From positions 1-35,455 of the forward strand of contig JBMSOD010000006.1 of the NCBI GenBank assembly GCA_049422085.1: 35,455 nt of DNA, in the 5' to 3' direction. Under the pieces are notes generated by a model. That model was not told the origin of the DNA and searched no databases. It saw nothing but the letters and a program-made list of their open reading frames with translations. Source of the DNA: UBA4615 sp049422085 (GTDB lineage: Bacteria > Pseudomonadota > Gammaproteobacteria > Burkholderiales > Burkholderiaceae_E). The position numbers and the translations under genes are program-made. Within the stretch, counting starts at the first letter, position 1, and every line of letters begins with the position of its first letter. Positions 1 to 7,352 of this stretch are shown here, piece by piece.

Positions 1-191
1 ACAAGCGGCGTTACGAGCTGCTGGTGGCGGCCGGTGGCAGCGATACCCTGGAATGGGACAGTGATCGCACCAATCACGGCGCGACCATCCGGGCCTGGCT
101 GCGGACCAAGGCCAATTCCATCGAGGGCGGAACCAGCGAAGTGCAGCTGGGCATCATCGCCAAGCGCATTCTTGAACTTCCTGGCGCCTGA
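1..191 (+). CDS. Acyl-CoA dehydrogenase, C-terminal end only
   Basis: The reading frame is open from base 3 to a TGA at 189-191 and gives the last 62 residues of a protein whose start lies outside the window. The fragment contains WLRTKANSIEGGTSEVQLG and ends IIAKRILELPGA. The IEGGTSE stretch is the typical C-terminal segment of acyl-CoA dehydrogenases, and its Glu is where the catalytic base of the medium-chain type sits. These flavoproteins introduce the alpha-beta double bond in acyl-CoA. The next gene starts 19 bases downstream and is a second acyl-CoA dehydrogenase, so this looks like the large subunit of a two-gene enzyme of the pimeloyl-CoA dehydrogenase (PimC/PimD) kind. Family assignment is firm; the substrate is unknown. 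Confidence 0.85.
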   Translation, partial: KRRYELLVAAGGSDTLEWDSDRTNHGATIRAWLRTKANSIEGGTSEVQLGIIAKRILELPGA

Positions 192-210
192 GCGAACTGG
201 AGATATCGAC

Positions 211-1335
211 ATGAGCCTGCTGCTCAACGAAGAACAATCCATGCTGCGCGACAGCGCGCGCAGCTTCATGGCCGAACAGGCCCCGGTTGCCCAGCTGCGT
301 GCCCTGCGTGATGCCAATGACCAGGCGGGCTTTTCCCGCGAAGTCTGGGCAAAGTTTGCCGAGCTGGGCTTTACCGGCATCCTCATTCCTGAGGCCCATG
401 GCGGTCTGGGGCTGGGCTTTGTCGAGGCCGGCACGGTCATGGAAGAAATCGGCCGCAACCTGACTGCTTCGCCCTTCATGACCTCTTCGGTGGTGGCAGC
501 AACGCTGCTGATGCGCGCCGGCAGCGATGCCCAGAAGGCGCGATGGCTGCCCGCGCTCGCCAATGGCTCGCTGATCGCGACCCTGGCGCTGGAGGAGCAC
601 GCCAAGCACGCGCCCGAGCGTATCGCCATGCAGGCCAGACCTCAGGCCTCCGGTTTTGTGCTCAATGGCAGCAAGACCTTTGTCATCGACGGACATGTGG
701 CCGACCTTCTGATCGTGGTTGCCCGAACCAGTGAGGCGGGTCTGAGCCTGTTCCTGGTCCCCCGCGATGCGGCAGGCCTGAGCATTGAGCGGGTCACCAT
801 GGTGGATTCCCGACCAACCGCCCGACTCACATTTTCAGGCGTGCAGGTGGGCGCAGACGGGCTGCTGGGCGGACTCGACGCGGGGGCGGCTCCCCTGGCG
901 GTTGCGCTCGATGCGGGCCGTGCCGCGGCAGCGGCCGAACTGCTCGGGCTGGCTGATGAGGTCTTCCTGCGCACGACCGATTACCTCAAGGCGCGCAAAC
1001 AGTTCGGCAAACTGATTGGTGAGTTCCAGGCGCTTCAGCATCGCGCTGCCGACCTGTATTGCGATATCGAACTGGCCAGGGCAGCCGTGATGGGCGCGCT
1101 GCAGGCGCTGGACGCCGATCCGGCCGGCGCCCTGCGCGACGTGGCCGTGGCCAAATCGCGCGCCGGCGCCAGCGCCACCCGTGCCGTGCAGGAGGGGGTA
1201 CAGATGCACGGCGGGATGGGCATGACCGATGCGTTTGACATCGGCCTGTTCATGAAACGCGCCAGAGTGTTGCAGGAGTATCTTGGCGACTCCGCCTTCC
1301 ATGCCGATCGACTCGCACGTCACAGGGGTTACTGA
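211..1335 (+). CDS. Acyl-CoA dehydrogenase, small-subunit type
   Basis: This 374-residue flavoprotein has the three-part acyl-CoA dehydrogenase fold: a helical N-terminus beginning MSLLLNEEQSMLRDSARSF, a middle beta domain, and a C-terminal helical domain with the KARKQFGKLIGEFQALQHR signature and VQMHGGMGMT. I chose the ATG at 211 over the longer open frame from 34, because the extra N-terminus overlaps the preceding gene and resembles no family member, while GGAG lies just upstream at 199-202. The C-terminal position that holds the catalytic Glu in many members reads KRARVLQEYLGDSAFH here, without the EGTS-type motif; the upstream partner has it. The two probably form a heteromeric enzyme. 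The stop overlaps the ATG of the next gene (TGATG), so the three genes form an operon. Confidence 0.92.
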   Translation: MSLLLNEEQSMLRDSARSFMAEQAPVAQLRALRDANDQAGFSREVWAKFAELGFTGILIPEAHGGLGLGFVEAGTVMEEIGRNLTASPFMTSSVVAATLLMRAGSDAQKARWLPALANGSLIATLALEEHAKHAPERIAMQARPQASGFVLNGSKTFVIDGHVADLLIVVARTSEAGLSLFLVPRDAAGLSIERVTMVDSRPTARLTFSGVQVGADGLLGGLDAGAAPLAVALDAGRAAAAAELLGLADEVFLRTTDYLKARKQFGKLIGEFQALQHRAADLYCDIELARAAVMGALQALDADPAGALRDVAVAKSRAGASATRAVQEGVQMHGGMGMTDAFDIGLFMKRARVLQEYLGDSAFHADRLARHRGY

Positions 1336-1919
1336 TGAATGACCGCGCACGTTTCACCAGCATGGCCGAATGCACGGCCGAAGACTGGGCCATCATCCGC
1401 AGCCACACGCCGGAGTTCACACGGGCCCTGCCCGATCGCATCCTCGCGCATCTCAAACTGCTTGATGGCGACCATGGCGGCTTCGCGGTCGATCGTCTCA
1501 CCCACTCGCTGCAAACGGCCACTCTCGCCCTGAAGGACGGACGTGATGAGGAGTATGTGGTCTGCGCGTTGCTGCACGATATTGGCGATACCCTGGGCTG
1601 CGCCAATCACTTCGACGTGGCTGCGGCCATCGTCAAGCCCTTCGTAAGCGAGGCCAACCACTGGATGATCCAGCAGCACGGCATCTTCCAGGGCTATTAC
1701 TTCTTTCATCACCTGGGACTGGATCGCAACCTGCGTGATCAATTCCAGGGGCATGAGCACTATGCGCGCACCGAGGAGTTCTGCGCGCTCTACGACGGCC
1801 CGGCCTTCAACCCCAGGGGCGAGACACTACCGCTCGAGCACTTCGAACCCATGGTGAGGCGGGTCTTTGCCACGCCGCGCAACAGCATCTACCGCAGCGT
1901 GGTTTCAGCCGCGGAATAG
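1335..1919 (+). CDS. HD-domain protein, possibly a PhnZ/MIOX-like diiron enzyme
   Basis: This protein has 194 residues. The start codon overlaps the stop of the acyl-CoA dehydrogenase, so the two are translationally coupled. Metal-site residues typical of HD proteins are visible: His57 in THSLQTA, the His81-Asp82 pair in LLHDIGD, His92, His109 or His115 further along, and Asp154 in LYDGPAFNP. Most HD proteins are phosphohydrolases. The small size, the LLHDIGD motif and the late Asp followed by xxAF also resemble HD oxygenases such as PhnZ and myo-inositol oxygenase. Coupling to a beta-oxidation enzyme favours a catabolic role over nucleotide signalling, but this is inference. The last 31 bases overlap the 3' end of the convergent regulator gene. 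The HD superfamily assignment is strong; the reaction is not known. Confidence 0.8.
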   Translation: MNDRARFTSMAECTAEDWAIIRSHTPEFTRALPDRILAHLKLLDGDHGGFAVDRLTHSLQTATLALKDGRDEEYVVCALLHDIGDTLGCANHFDVAAAIVKPFVSEANHWMIQQHGIFQGYYFFHHLGLDRNLRDQFQGHEHYARTEEFCALYDGPAFNPRGETLPLEHFEPMVRRVFATPRNSIYRSVVSAAE

Positions 1920-2305
1920 GCGCGGGAAAACGCGAGAATCACCTCGCGCACCACCCTGCGCTGGGGTACGGGCAGACGCAGAAAGGCTTCGAACAGTTCG
2001 CGATCCTCGAAGCCCACTCCCGCATCCCAGCGGGGTTTGCGCTGCTCCACCCGAAGACCAGTTGCCGCATCGCCGAACAACAGGGTCTGGGGAGGCACCG
2101 CCAGCCACTCGGCCAGCACCAGCAGTTTGTCCTGTGACGGCAGGGTTTCGCCCAGCAGCCAGCGGCGCACGCCGTGCAGGGTCATGGGCTTGCCCCAGTA
2201 GCGGCTATTGAACTCACGCTCCAGGACGGCCGGGCGCGGTGCGTAGCCGGCGACCTGCATGGCCGCCCGAAGGCGTTCGGCGAACTGAAGTTTGGTCTCA
2301 CTCAC
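1889..2305 (-). CDS. Small helix-turn-helix DNA-binding protein
   Basis: This predicted protein has 138 residues if it starts at the GTG at 2305. The N-terminal part has FAERLRAAMQVAGYAP, then VLEREFNSRYWGK, GVRRWLLGE and QDKLLVLAEWLAV, an arrangement typical of a lambda-repressor or Xre-like helix-turn-helix in which the VRRWL helix would recognise DNA. The C-terminal half (FEDRELFEAFLRLPVPQRRV) is probably a dimerisation or effector region. An open frame reaches back to 2470, but that ATG lies inside a strong terminator hairpin, so a later start is more likely; no clear Shine-Dalgarno sequence supports the GTG. A perfect inverted repeat lies 28 bases upstream and may be its operator. It is convergent with the HD gene and overlaps it by 31 bases. 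Confidence 0.75.
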   Translation of the reverse strand: MSETKLQFAERLRAAMQVAGYAPRPAVLEREFNSRYWGKPMTLHGVRRWLLGETLPSQDKLLVLAEWLAVPPQTLLFGDAATGLRVEQRKPRWDAGVGFEDRELFEAFLRLPVPQRRVVREVILAFSRAYSAAETTLR

Positions 2306-2333
2306 CGCGAGATCATGACCACGCCGCAGCGGC

Positions 2334-2357
2334 GCGGATTGACTTCCCGCAATCCGC
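2334..2357. promoter_or_regulatory. Inverted repeat, possible operator of the HTH gene
   Basis: The arms GCGGATTG (2334-2341) and CAATCCGC (2350-2357) are perfectly complementary and separated by 8 bases, so the half-site centres are 16 bases apart. This spacing suits a dimeric regulator. The repeat sits immediately upstream of the GTG start of the helix-turn-helix gene. It could also be a hairpin in that gene's leader RNA. Confidence 0.5.
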
Positions 2358-2464
2358 AACTGAATCACATCACTTACGGTTAATCCTAACTCCGAAGCAT
2401 CGGTTTTTGGGGCCTCGCTTGATGGTCCAGCGCGATATCCAGACGAGCAGCAAAGGGTTCCTGC

Positions 2465-2498
2465 AAACAAAAAGGGGCCCGAAGGCCCCTTTTTGTTT
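2465..2498. terminator. Strong bidirectional rho-independent terminator
   Basis: Two perfect 15-base arms (2465-2479 and 2484-2498) flank a four-base loop. The stem has a GGGGCC core and A/T runs at both ends, so it yields a U-tract in either direction. Read on the minus strand the loop is UUCG closed by C-G, a very stable tetraloop. It lies 71 bases beyond the thiolase stop and should end that transcript. Confidence 0.9.
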
Positions 2499-2568
2499 CG
2501 TCCTGGCTGATCAGGCGGTCCGCCTCCGGGTCAGCACCCGGCAGGCGACACCACCGTCATGCCACGGG

Positions 2569-3729
2569 TCAGTACACCTCGAACAGACCCGCCGCGCCCA
2601 TGCCGCCGCCGATGCACATCGACACCACGACATTCTTGGCGCCACGGCGCTTGCCTTCCATCAGCACATGGCCGGCCAGACGGGCGCCGGTCATGCCGAA
2701 GGGATGGCCGATCGCGATCGAGCCGCCGTTGACGTTGTACTTCTCGGGATCAATGCCGAGCTTGTCACGGCTATACAGGCACTGGCTTGCAAAGGCTTCG
2801 TTGAGCTCCCACAGATCGATGTCGTCGATCTTCAGGCCATGGCGCTTGAGCAGCTTGGGGATGGCAAAGACCGGGCCGATGCCCATTTCATCGGGCTCGC
2901 AGCCGGCGACCGCCCAGCCCTTGAAGGCGCCCATGGGCTGCAGGCCACGACGCTCGGCCTCGCGGGCCTCCATCAGGACCAGCGCAGCGGCACCGTCGGA
3001 CAGCTGGCTGGCGTTGCCTGCGGTGATGAACTTGCCCGGGCCCTTGACCGGCTCGAGCTTGGCCAGGCCTTCGAGGGTGGTGTCGGGACGGTTGCACTCG
3101 TCACGGTCGACCACATAGTCCACGAAGGACTCGGCCTTGGTGACCTTGTCGACCACCTTCATGCGGGTCTTGACCGGGACGATCTCGTCCTTGAACTTGC
3201 CTGCGGCCTGGGCAGCGGCCATGAGCTTTTGCGAACGCAGGGAATACTCGTCCTGATACTCGCGGCTGAGGTTGTAGCGGGCCGCCACGACATCGGCGGT
3301 ATCGATCATGGGCATCCAGAAATCCGGCGAGATTTCGGTCAGACGGTCGTCACGACCGCCGCCACCGCCGCCCTGGAAGGTGATGGAGTCGACGCCGCCA
3401 CCGACCATGATGTCCATGCCGTCTTCAACAATGTTACGGGCCGCCACGGCAATGGCGTTCAGGCCCGACGAGCAGGCGCGGTGCAGGGTCATGCCTGAGG
3501 TGGTGACCGGCAGACCGGCCAGCAGGGCGGCAGCGCGGGCCACATTGCCCGAGGCGGCCACACAGCCGGAGATCACGTCCTCGACCTCGGCGGGCGCCAC
3601 GCCCGAGCGCTGCACGGCATGCTTGATCGCCTCGCCGAGCATGGTCATGTTGGAGGTGTTGTTGAAGCCACCGCGCGCAGCCTTGGCCAGGCCGGTGCGG
3701 GCATATGAAACGACGACTGCTTGCCGCAT
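2569..3729 (-). CDS. Acetyl-CoA acyltransferase (thiolase)
   Basis: This is a 386-residue thiolase that either cleaves 3-ketoacyl-CoA to acetyl-CoA plus a shortened acyl-CoA, or condenses two acetyl-CoA. The three active-site regions are intact: Cys86 in LHRACSSGLNA, His342 in AIGHPFGMTGAR and Cys372 in MCIGGGMGAAG. The ATG at 3729 is preceded by GAGGAGA about 7 bases upstream, so it is preferred over the in-frame ATG at 3756, which would add nine residues unlike the family. The length is normal for the family. The gene is transcribed away from the aldolase gene, with 84 bases between the two starts, and ends at a strong terminator. With the acyl-CoA dehydrogenases nearby it fits beta-oxidation; acetyl-CoA acetyltransferase is an equally possible specific role. 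Confidence 0.93.
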   Translation of the reverse strand: MRQAVVVSYARTGLAKAARGGFNNTSNMTMLGEAIKHAVQRSGVAPAEVEDVISGCVAASGNVARAAALLAGLPVTTSGMTLHRACSSGLNAIAVAARNIVEDGMDIMVGGGVDSITFQGGGGGGRDDRLTEISPDFWMPMIDTADVVAARYNLSREYQDEYSLRSQKLMAAAQAAGKFKDEIVPVKTRMKVVDKVTKAESFVDYVVDRDECNRPDTTLEGLAKLEPVKGPGKFITAGNASQLSDGAAALVLMEAREAERRGLQPMGAFKGWAVAGCEPDEMGIGPVFAIPKLLKRHGLKIDDIDLWELNEAFASQCLYSRDKLGIDPEKYNVNGGSIAIGHPFGMTGARLAGHVLMEGKRRGAKNVVVSMCIGGGMGAAGLFEVY

Positions 3730-3756
3730 GGGAAGTCTCCTCGGGTAATGGGACAA

Positions 3757-3796
3757 TTCGGGTATGGTCGGCGTCAGAACCAGACCAACCCCCGAA
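3757..3796. promoter_or_regulatory. Imperfect inverted repeat between divergent thiolase and aldolase genes
   Basis: Arms at 3757-3769 (TTCGGGTATGGTC) and 3783-3796 (GACCAACCCCCGAA) are complementary over most of their length, with one bulged base and one mismatch. They fill the middle of the 84-base divergent promoter region. No convincing -35/-10 pair was found on either strand. A shared operator is possible. Confidence 0.3.
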
Positions 3797-3813
3797 CCTT
3801 ACAGGAGAACCCC

Positions 3814-4605
3814 ATGAGGCCCAACACCGCACTTGCCAAATGGCGTGCCGGAATTCAGACCATCGGCGGCTGGCTGTCCCTGGCCAATACCCACAGTGCC
3901 GAATCACTGGCCCATGCCGGCTTCGACTGGATCGTGGTCGACATGCAGCATGGCCTGATCGACATGAGCGATCTGCGCGTCATGCTGCCGGCCATTTCCA
4001 CCAGCGAGACCACGCCCCTGGTGCGGGTCACCTGGAACCATCCGGCCGAGATCATGAAGGCGCTCGATGCTGGCGCCATGGGCGTCATCGTGCCGATGAT
4101 CAACAACCGGGCCGAGGCCGAGGCGGCGATCGCCGCCACGAAATACCCGCCCCAGGGCATGCGTTCGTTTGGTCCGATCCGGGCGGCGCTCTATGGCGGG
4201 CAGGGCTATGCCGCCGAGGCCAACGACCAGATCGTCTGCATCGCCATGGTCGAGACCCGCGAAGGGCTGGACAACCTTGAAGAGATCGTCAGCACCCCGG
4301 GATTGGGAGGCGTGTACATCGGGCCGGCCGATCTGGCGCTGGCCATCGGTTTGCCACCGGTGGGCGACAATGACCATCCCCTGCATCTGCAGACCGTCGA
4401 GCGCATTCGCGATGTCTGCAAGAAGCACAAGGTGCCGGTCGGCATCCATTCGCACAGCCTGAAGTTCACCCAGCAGCGCCTGGCGCTGGGGTTCGACTTC
4501 GTGCTGCTCGGCAATGATGTGGGCTTCATGATGCAGGCGGCCACCAGCCAGCTCGCCGCAGCCCGGGGCTCGGCCCAGAAGGCCCGGGAAAACACCGGCT
4601 ACTGA
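3814..4605 (+). CDS. HpcH/HpaI-family aldolase
   Basis: This 263-residue class II pyruvate aldolase belongs to the HpcH/HpaI family (4-hydroxy-2-oxoheptanedioate aldolase type), which cleaves 4-hydroxy-2-oxo acids to pyruvate or oxaloacetate-like products plus an aldehyde. Visible active-site residues are His46 in VDMQHGLID, Arg71 in LVRVTW, the metal ligand Glu147 in MVETREG and Asp173 in YIGPADLALAIG. The ATG at 3814 is preceded by AGGAG at 3803-3807; the longer frame from 3721 would cover the promoter region. The gene is divergent from the thiolase, and no other aromatic meta-cleavage genes are in view, so the natural substrate cannot be named. Rhamnonate- or glucarate-type family members are equally possible. 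Confidence 0.9.
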   Translation: MRPNTALAKWRAGIQTIGGWLSLANTHSAESLAHAGFDWIVVDMQHGLIDMSDLRVMLPAISTSETTPLVRVTWNHPAEIMKALDAGAMGVIVPMINNRAEAEAAIAATKYPPQGMRSFGPIRAALYGGQGYAAEANDQIVCIAMVETREGLDNLEEIVSTPGLGGVYIGPADLALAIGLPPVGDNDHPLHLQTVERIRDVCKKHKVPVGIHSHSLKFTQQRLALGFDFVLLGNDVGFMMQAATSQLAAARGSAQKARENTGY

Positions 4606-4647
4606 CCCGTGGCGACGCACCTTCCGCAGTCGCAAGCGGAGGGACTC

Positions 4648-4712
4648 AAAACGCTGAATCAGAGCGCTGAATCAAAACGCTGATTCAGGGCGCTGATTCA
4701 GGGCGCTGCATG
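4648..4712. repeat. 13-bp tandem repeat, five units, self-complementary
   Basis: Five consecutive 13-base units run without a gap: AAAACGCTGAATC, AGAGCGCTGAATC, AAAACGCTGATTC, AGGGCGCTGATTC and a diverged AGGGCGCTGCATG. The first two units carry CTGAATCA and the third and fourth carry its complement TGATTCAG, so the array can also fold into a long imperfect hairpin. It lies between the convergent aldolase and DUF429 genes and includes the DUF429 stop codon and last four codons. It may stop transcription from both sides. Confidence 0.85.
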
Positions 4713-5588
4713 CTGCGGCGCGCCGATGATCCAGCCTTCGAGCGGATCGATCCGGGCCGGCAAGGCCCAGCCCTGGCCGCGCGCCGCCCAGGCCTGATGG
4801 GCCTGGACCAGGCAGAGCACGGCATCGAGCAGGTCGGCCCCGGGATCGTCCAGACAGGCCTGGGCCCAGTCTCCCAGGCCGACCCTGACCCCGAGATCGC
4901 CCGCCTGCAAGGCAGCCAGCAGCCTCGCACGGGCTGCGCGACGCTCAGGGCAGTGGCGACGTCCAGGATCATCGCTCTTGTACGAGGCCCGTCCCAGTAC
5001 GGCTCGGGCGGGCATCCCGGGATAGGCCTCCAGAGCCACACGCAGCGGATCAGCCAGGCGACCCGGCAGGGTGAGCCCCGCCTGCATGAGCGCGGGTGCG
5101 CCCGCATGCAGCATGAGCGCCACAGGCGGGTTGACCCATTTCATGGACGAGCTGCTGCCCGCACCGAGGTCGGTCGCACGATGGGCGAACTTCTGACCGG
5201 CGGGTCGGGCATCGCACCAGGCACGGCAGGCGGCAATCAGCTCGGGGCGGGTCAGTGCAGCCAGCCGGGCCGTGGCCTGCTCCCAGTCCGTGGTCCGGGC
5301 GTCGGGATCGAGCCATCCGAGATGCTCGATGAACACCCTCGGCAGGCTGAAGGGCAGATCGAACCCGCCCACCCAAGGACCTGGCGTGGCGAGCCACTCT
5401 GCCCAGGCCGCGTGCGAATCGAACCGCAGGATCGCCTGCAGCGCCAGTGTCTGGCCGGGCTCCGGAGCCGTCGCAACGGCAGCCGTGATCGGTTTGCCGC
5501 GACGCGGTGCGCTGGTGAAATCCACGCCAAACAGCAGGGTGCTGCCCGCGGGATGCAGCTCGGGGGACAGGCTTGACAAGGCCGACAT
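4698..5588 (-). CDS. DUF429 family protein next to DNA ligase
   Basis: This 296-residue protein matches DUF429, a family predicted to have an RNase H-like fold and without an established function. It opens its fold with LLFGVDFTSAPRRGKPI, and the likely metal-binding acids are Asp23 (GVDFTSAP), Asp77 (GGFDLPFSLP), Glu187 (ALEAYPG) and Asp252/Asp255 (ADLLDAVLC), a D-D-E-D pattern like that of RNase H-type nucleases. The ATG is 12 bases beyond the DNA ligase stop on the same strand, so the two are almost certainly cotranscribed. No good Shine-Dalgarno sequence is seen, which suggests translational coupling to the ligase. The last codons run into the 13-bp repeat. A nuclease role in DNA repair is inference from the fold and context. 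Confidence 0.82.
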   Translation of the reverse strand: MSALSSLSPELHPAGSTLLFGVDFTSAPRRGKPITAAVATAPEPGQTLALQAILRFDSHAAWAEWLATPGPWVGGFDLPFSLPRVFIEHLGWLDPDARTTDWEQATARLAALTRPELIAACRAWCDARPAGQKFAHRATDLGAGSSSSMKWVNPPVALMLHAGAPALMQAGLTLPGRLADPLRVALEAYPGMPARAVLGRASYKSDDPGRRHCPERRAARARLLAALQAGDLGVRVGLGDWAQACLDDPGADLLDAVLCLVQAHQAWAARGQGWALPARIDPLEGWIIGAPQHAAP

Positions 5589-5600
5589 GTCTGCAGCGAT

Positions 5601-7352
5601 TCAATCAGAGGTGGATTGACCGCCCGCGATCAGGGCGCGAAGCATCCCGAGATGATCCGCCTGTTCTGGTGTCTTGTCGGTACGCCAGCGAAGGATGCGC
5701 GGGAATCGCACCGCAATGCCCGATTTATGGCGGCTCGAAACACTGATTCCTTCAAAGCCGAGTTCGAAGACCAGGCTGGGCTCGACGCTTCGGACCGGAC
5801 CGAAGCTCTCGCGCGTGGTCTTGCGAAGGTGTGCATCCACGTCCCGAATCTGCGCATCAGTCAGTCCGGAATAGGCTTTGGCGAAAGGAAGCAGCACCCG
5901 CTCGCCAGGCATCTCCGGAGGGCGATCCCAGACGGCGAAGGTGTAATCGGTATACAGACTGGCCCGTCGGCCGTGGCCACGCTGGGCATAGATCAGGACG
6001 GCGTCGATGGTCATCGGATCGAGCTTCCATTTCCACCAGCCGCCAGCCGGCATCCGCTGTCGGCCCACCCCGTAGATGCTGTCGCGGTGTTTGAGCATCA
6101 GACCCTCGGCGCGATGGTCGCGGGCCCGCTGTCGGGCCGCTGACCAGTCCTGCCACGACCCCGTCGCAAGCGGCTGAGACAGATGCAAACCCTGCGCCCA
6201 GTCCTGTGCGAGTTGTTCCAACTGGGCCCGACGACGATGCAAGGGCTGTTCACGCAGGTCGGTGCCACCCAGCTCGAGCAGGTCATAGGCGATGAATCGC
6301 ACCGGAATCTCGCGTTGCAGGGCGGTGCTTACGCGCCGCCTTGCAAGCCTGCGCTGCAACAGGGCGAAGTCCGCTGGACGCTGGGCCACCGGATCCCAGG
6401 CAAGCAGTTCGCCATCGAGGACCACCCCGGCACCTGCAGCCAGGCGCAAGGCCTCCAGGGCCTGACAGACCTCCGGGAACTGCTCGTTCACCAGGTCTTC
6501 GCCCCGCGTCCAGATCCAGACCTGGTCCGAGCGCAGCACAACCTGGGCCCGAATGCCATCCCACTTCCATTCGGCCTGCCAGTGCTCGCAGGCACCCAGT
6601 GTCTGCGGCAGCGTCTGCAATGGATGGGCCAGAAAGAAGGGGTAAGGGTCGCCCCGTGCTTCAAGCGCCTCGCCCTGCCGCTGCAACGGCGCCGGTTCCT
6701 GAGGCGCCACGATATCGGCAGCGATCAGGCGGCGGTACTGCACTGCATCGGGCAGGCCGCGATGTCCCCCGTAGCCCATCAGTCGTTGGGCCATGCGTCG
6801 TGCATCCAGGCCACCGTGCAGGGCCAGGGCCCTCGCAACAGTCTGACGTGACACACCCAGCCTGAGCCCGCCGGTGATCAGCTTGTTGAGCGTGAAGACG
6901 CAACCGGCATCAAGCGCATGCCAGGCGCGGCACAAGTCAGCCCTGACCTGCTCCGGATCGGCGCCCCGCCAGGCAGGAAGCGTCTGGCTCATCCACACAT
7001 GCAAAGGGGCGGACGCAAAAGACCCGGCTGGCGTCGACGACAGTGTCGAGTCGCATTGAACCGAAGCACCGGGCTGCCCGGCCACCAGCAGCGCGATCGT
7101 CTCGGCCAGATCGCCAACGGCGGCATAGCATTCCTCGAACAGCCAGTCCTGAATCCCGCAGGCCTGAAGCGCTGCCTCGCGCAGCAGCCGGGACGGCACG
7201 GTCCGGGGCAGTTTGGCGCCCGAGAGAAGAAACACAGCCCATGCGGCGTCCTCGTCGGGGGCCTGGGCGAGATAGTCGGCGAGCGCCCGGATCTTGATCT
7301 GAGTCGATGTGGTCGCGTCCAGTTCGCGGATCAGTGCGGCAAAGGTCTGCAT
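5601..7352 (-). CDS. ATP-dependent DNA ligase
   Basis: This 583-residue protein joins DNA nicks with ATP. The nucleotidyltransferase core begins around residue 255. The lysine that becomes adenylated is Lys263 in EWKWDGIRAQ. Later motifs are GVVLDGELLAWD, RFIAYDLLELGG, GLMLKHRDSIYG and WWKWKLDPM, followed by an OB-fold region. The N-terminal 230 residues are the DNA-binding domain of the bacterial ligase type found with an associated exonuclease (the PP_1105 family), not the LigD type of end joining. It overlaps the exonuclease stop by four bases (ATGA) and is followed after 12 bases by DUF429. The DEXH helicase and phosphoesterase that often complete this cluster are absent from the window. 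The main replicative NAD-dependent ligase should be elsewhere. Confidence 0.95.
   Translation of the reverse strand: MQTFAALIRELDATTSTQIKIRALADYLAQAPDEDAAWAVFLLSGAKLPRTVPSRLLREAALQACGIQDWLFEECYAAVGDLAETIALLVAGQPGASVQCDSTLSSTPAGSFASAPLHVWMSQTLPAWRGADPEQVRADLCRAWHALDAGCVFTLNKLITGGLRLGVSRQTVARALALHGGLDARRMAQRLMGYGGHRGLPDAVQYRRLIAADIVAPQEPAPLQRQGEALEARGDPYPFFLAHPLQTLPQTLGACEHWQAEWKWDGIRAQVVLRSDQVWIWTRGEDLVNEQFPEVCQALEALRLAAGAGVVLDGELLAWDPVAQRPADFALLQRRLARRRVSTALQREIPVRFIAYDLLELGGTDLREQPLHRRRAQLEQLAQDWAQGLHLSQPLATGSWQDWSAARQRARDHRAEGLMLKHRDSIYGVGRQRMPAGGWWKWKLDPMTIDAVLIYAQRGHGRRASLYTDYTFAVWDRPPEMPGERVLLPFAKAYSGLTDAQIRDVDAHLRKTTRESFGPVRSVEPSLVFELGFEGISVSSRHKSGIAVRFPRILRWRTDKTPEQADHLGMLRALIAGGQSTSD

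Noticed and set aside
34..210. Extended N-terminus of the second acyl-CoA dehydrogenase
   Set aside because: It overlaps the end of the preceding dehydrogenase in another frame, and a good start with GGAG lies at 211.
4648..4712. CRISPR-like short repeat
   Set aside because: The 13-base units follow each other without spacers, there are no cas genes and the repeats are too short.
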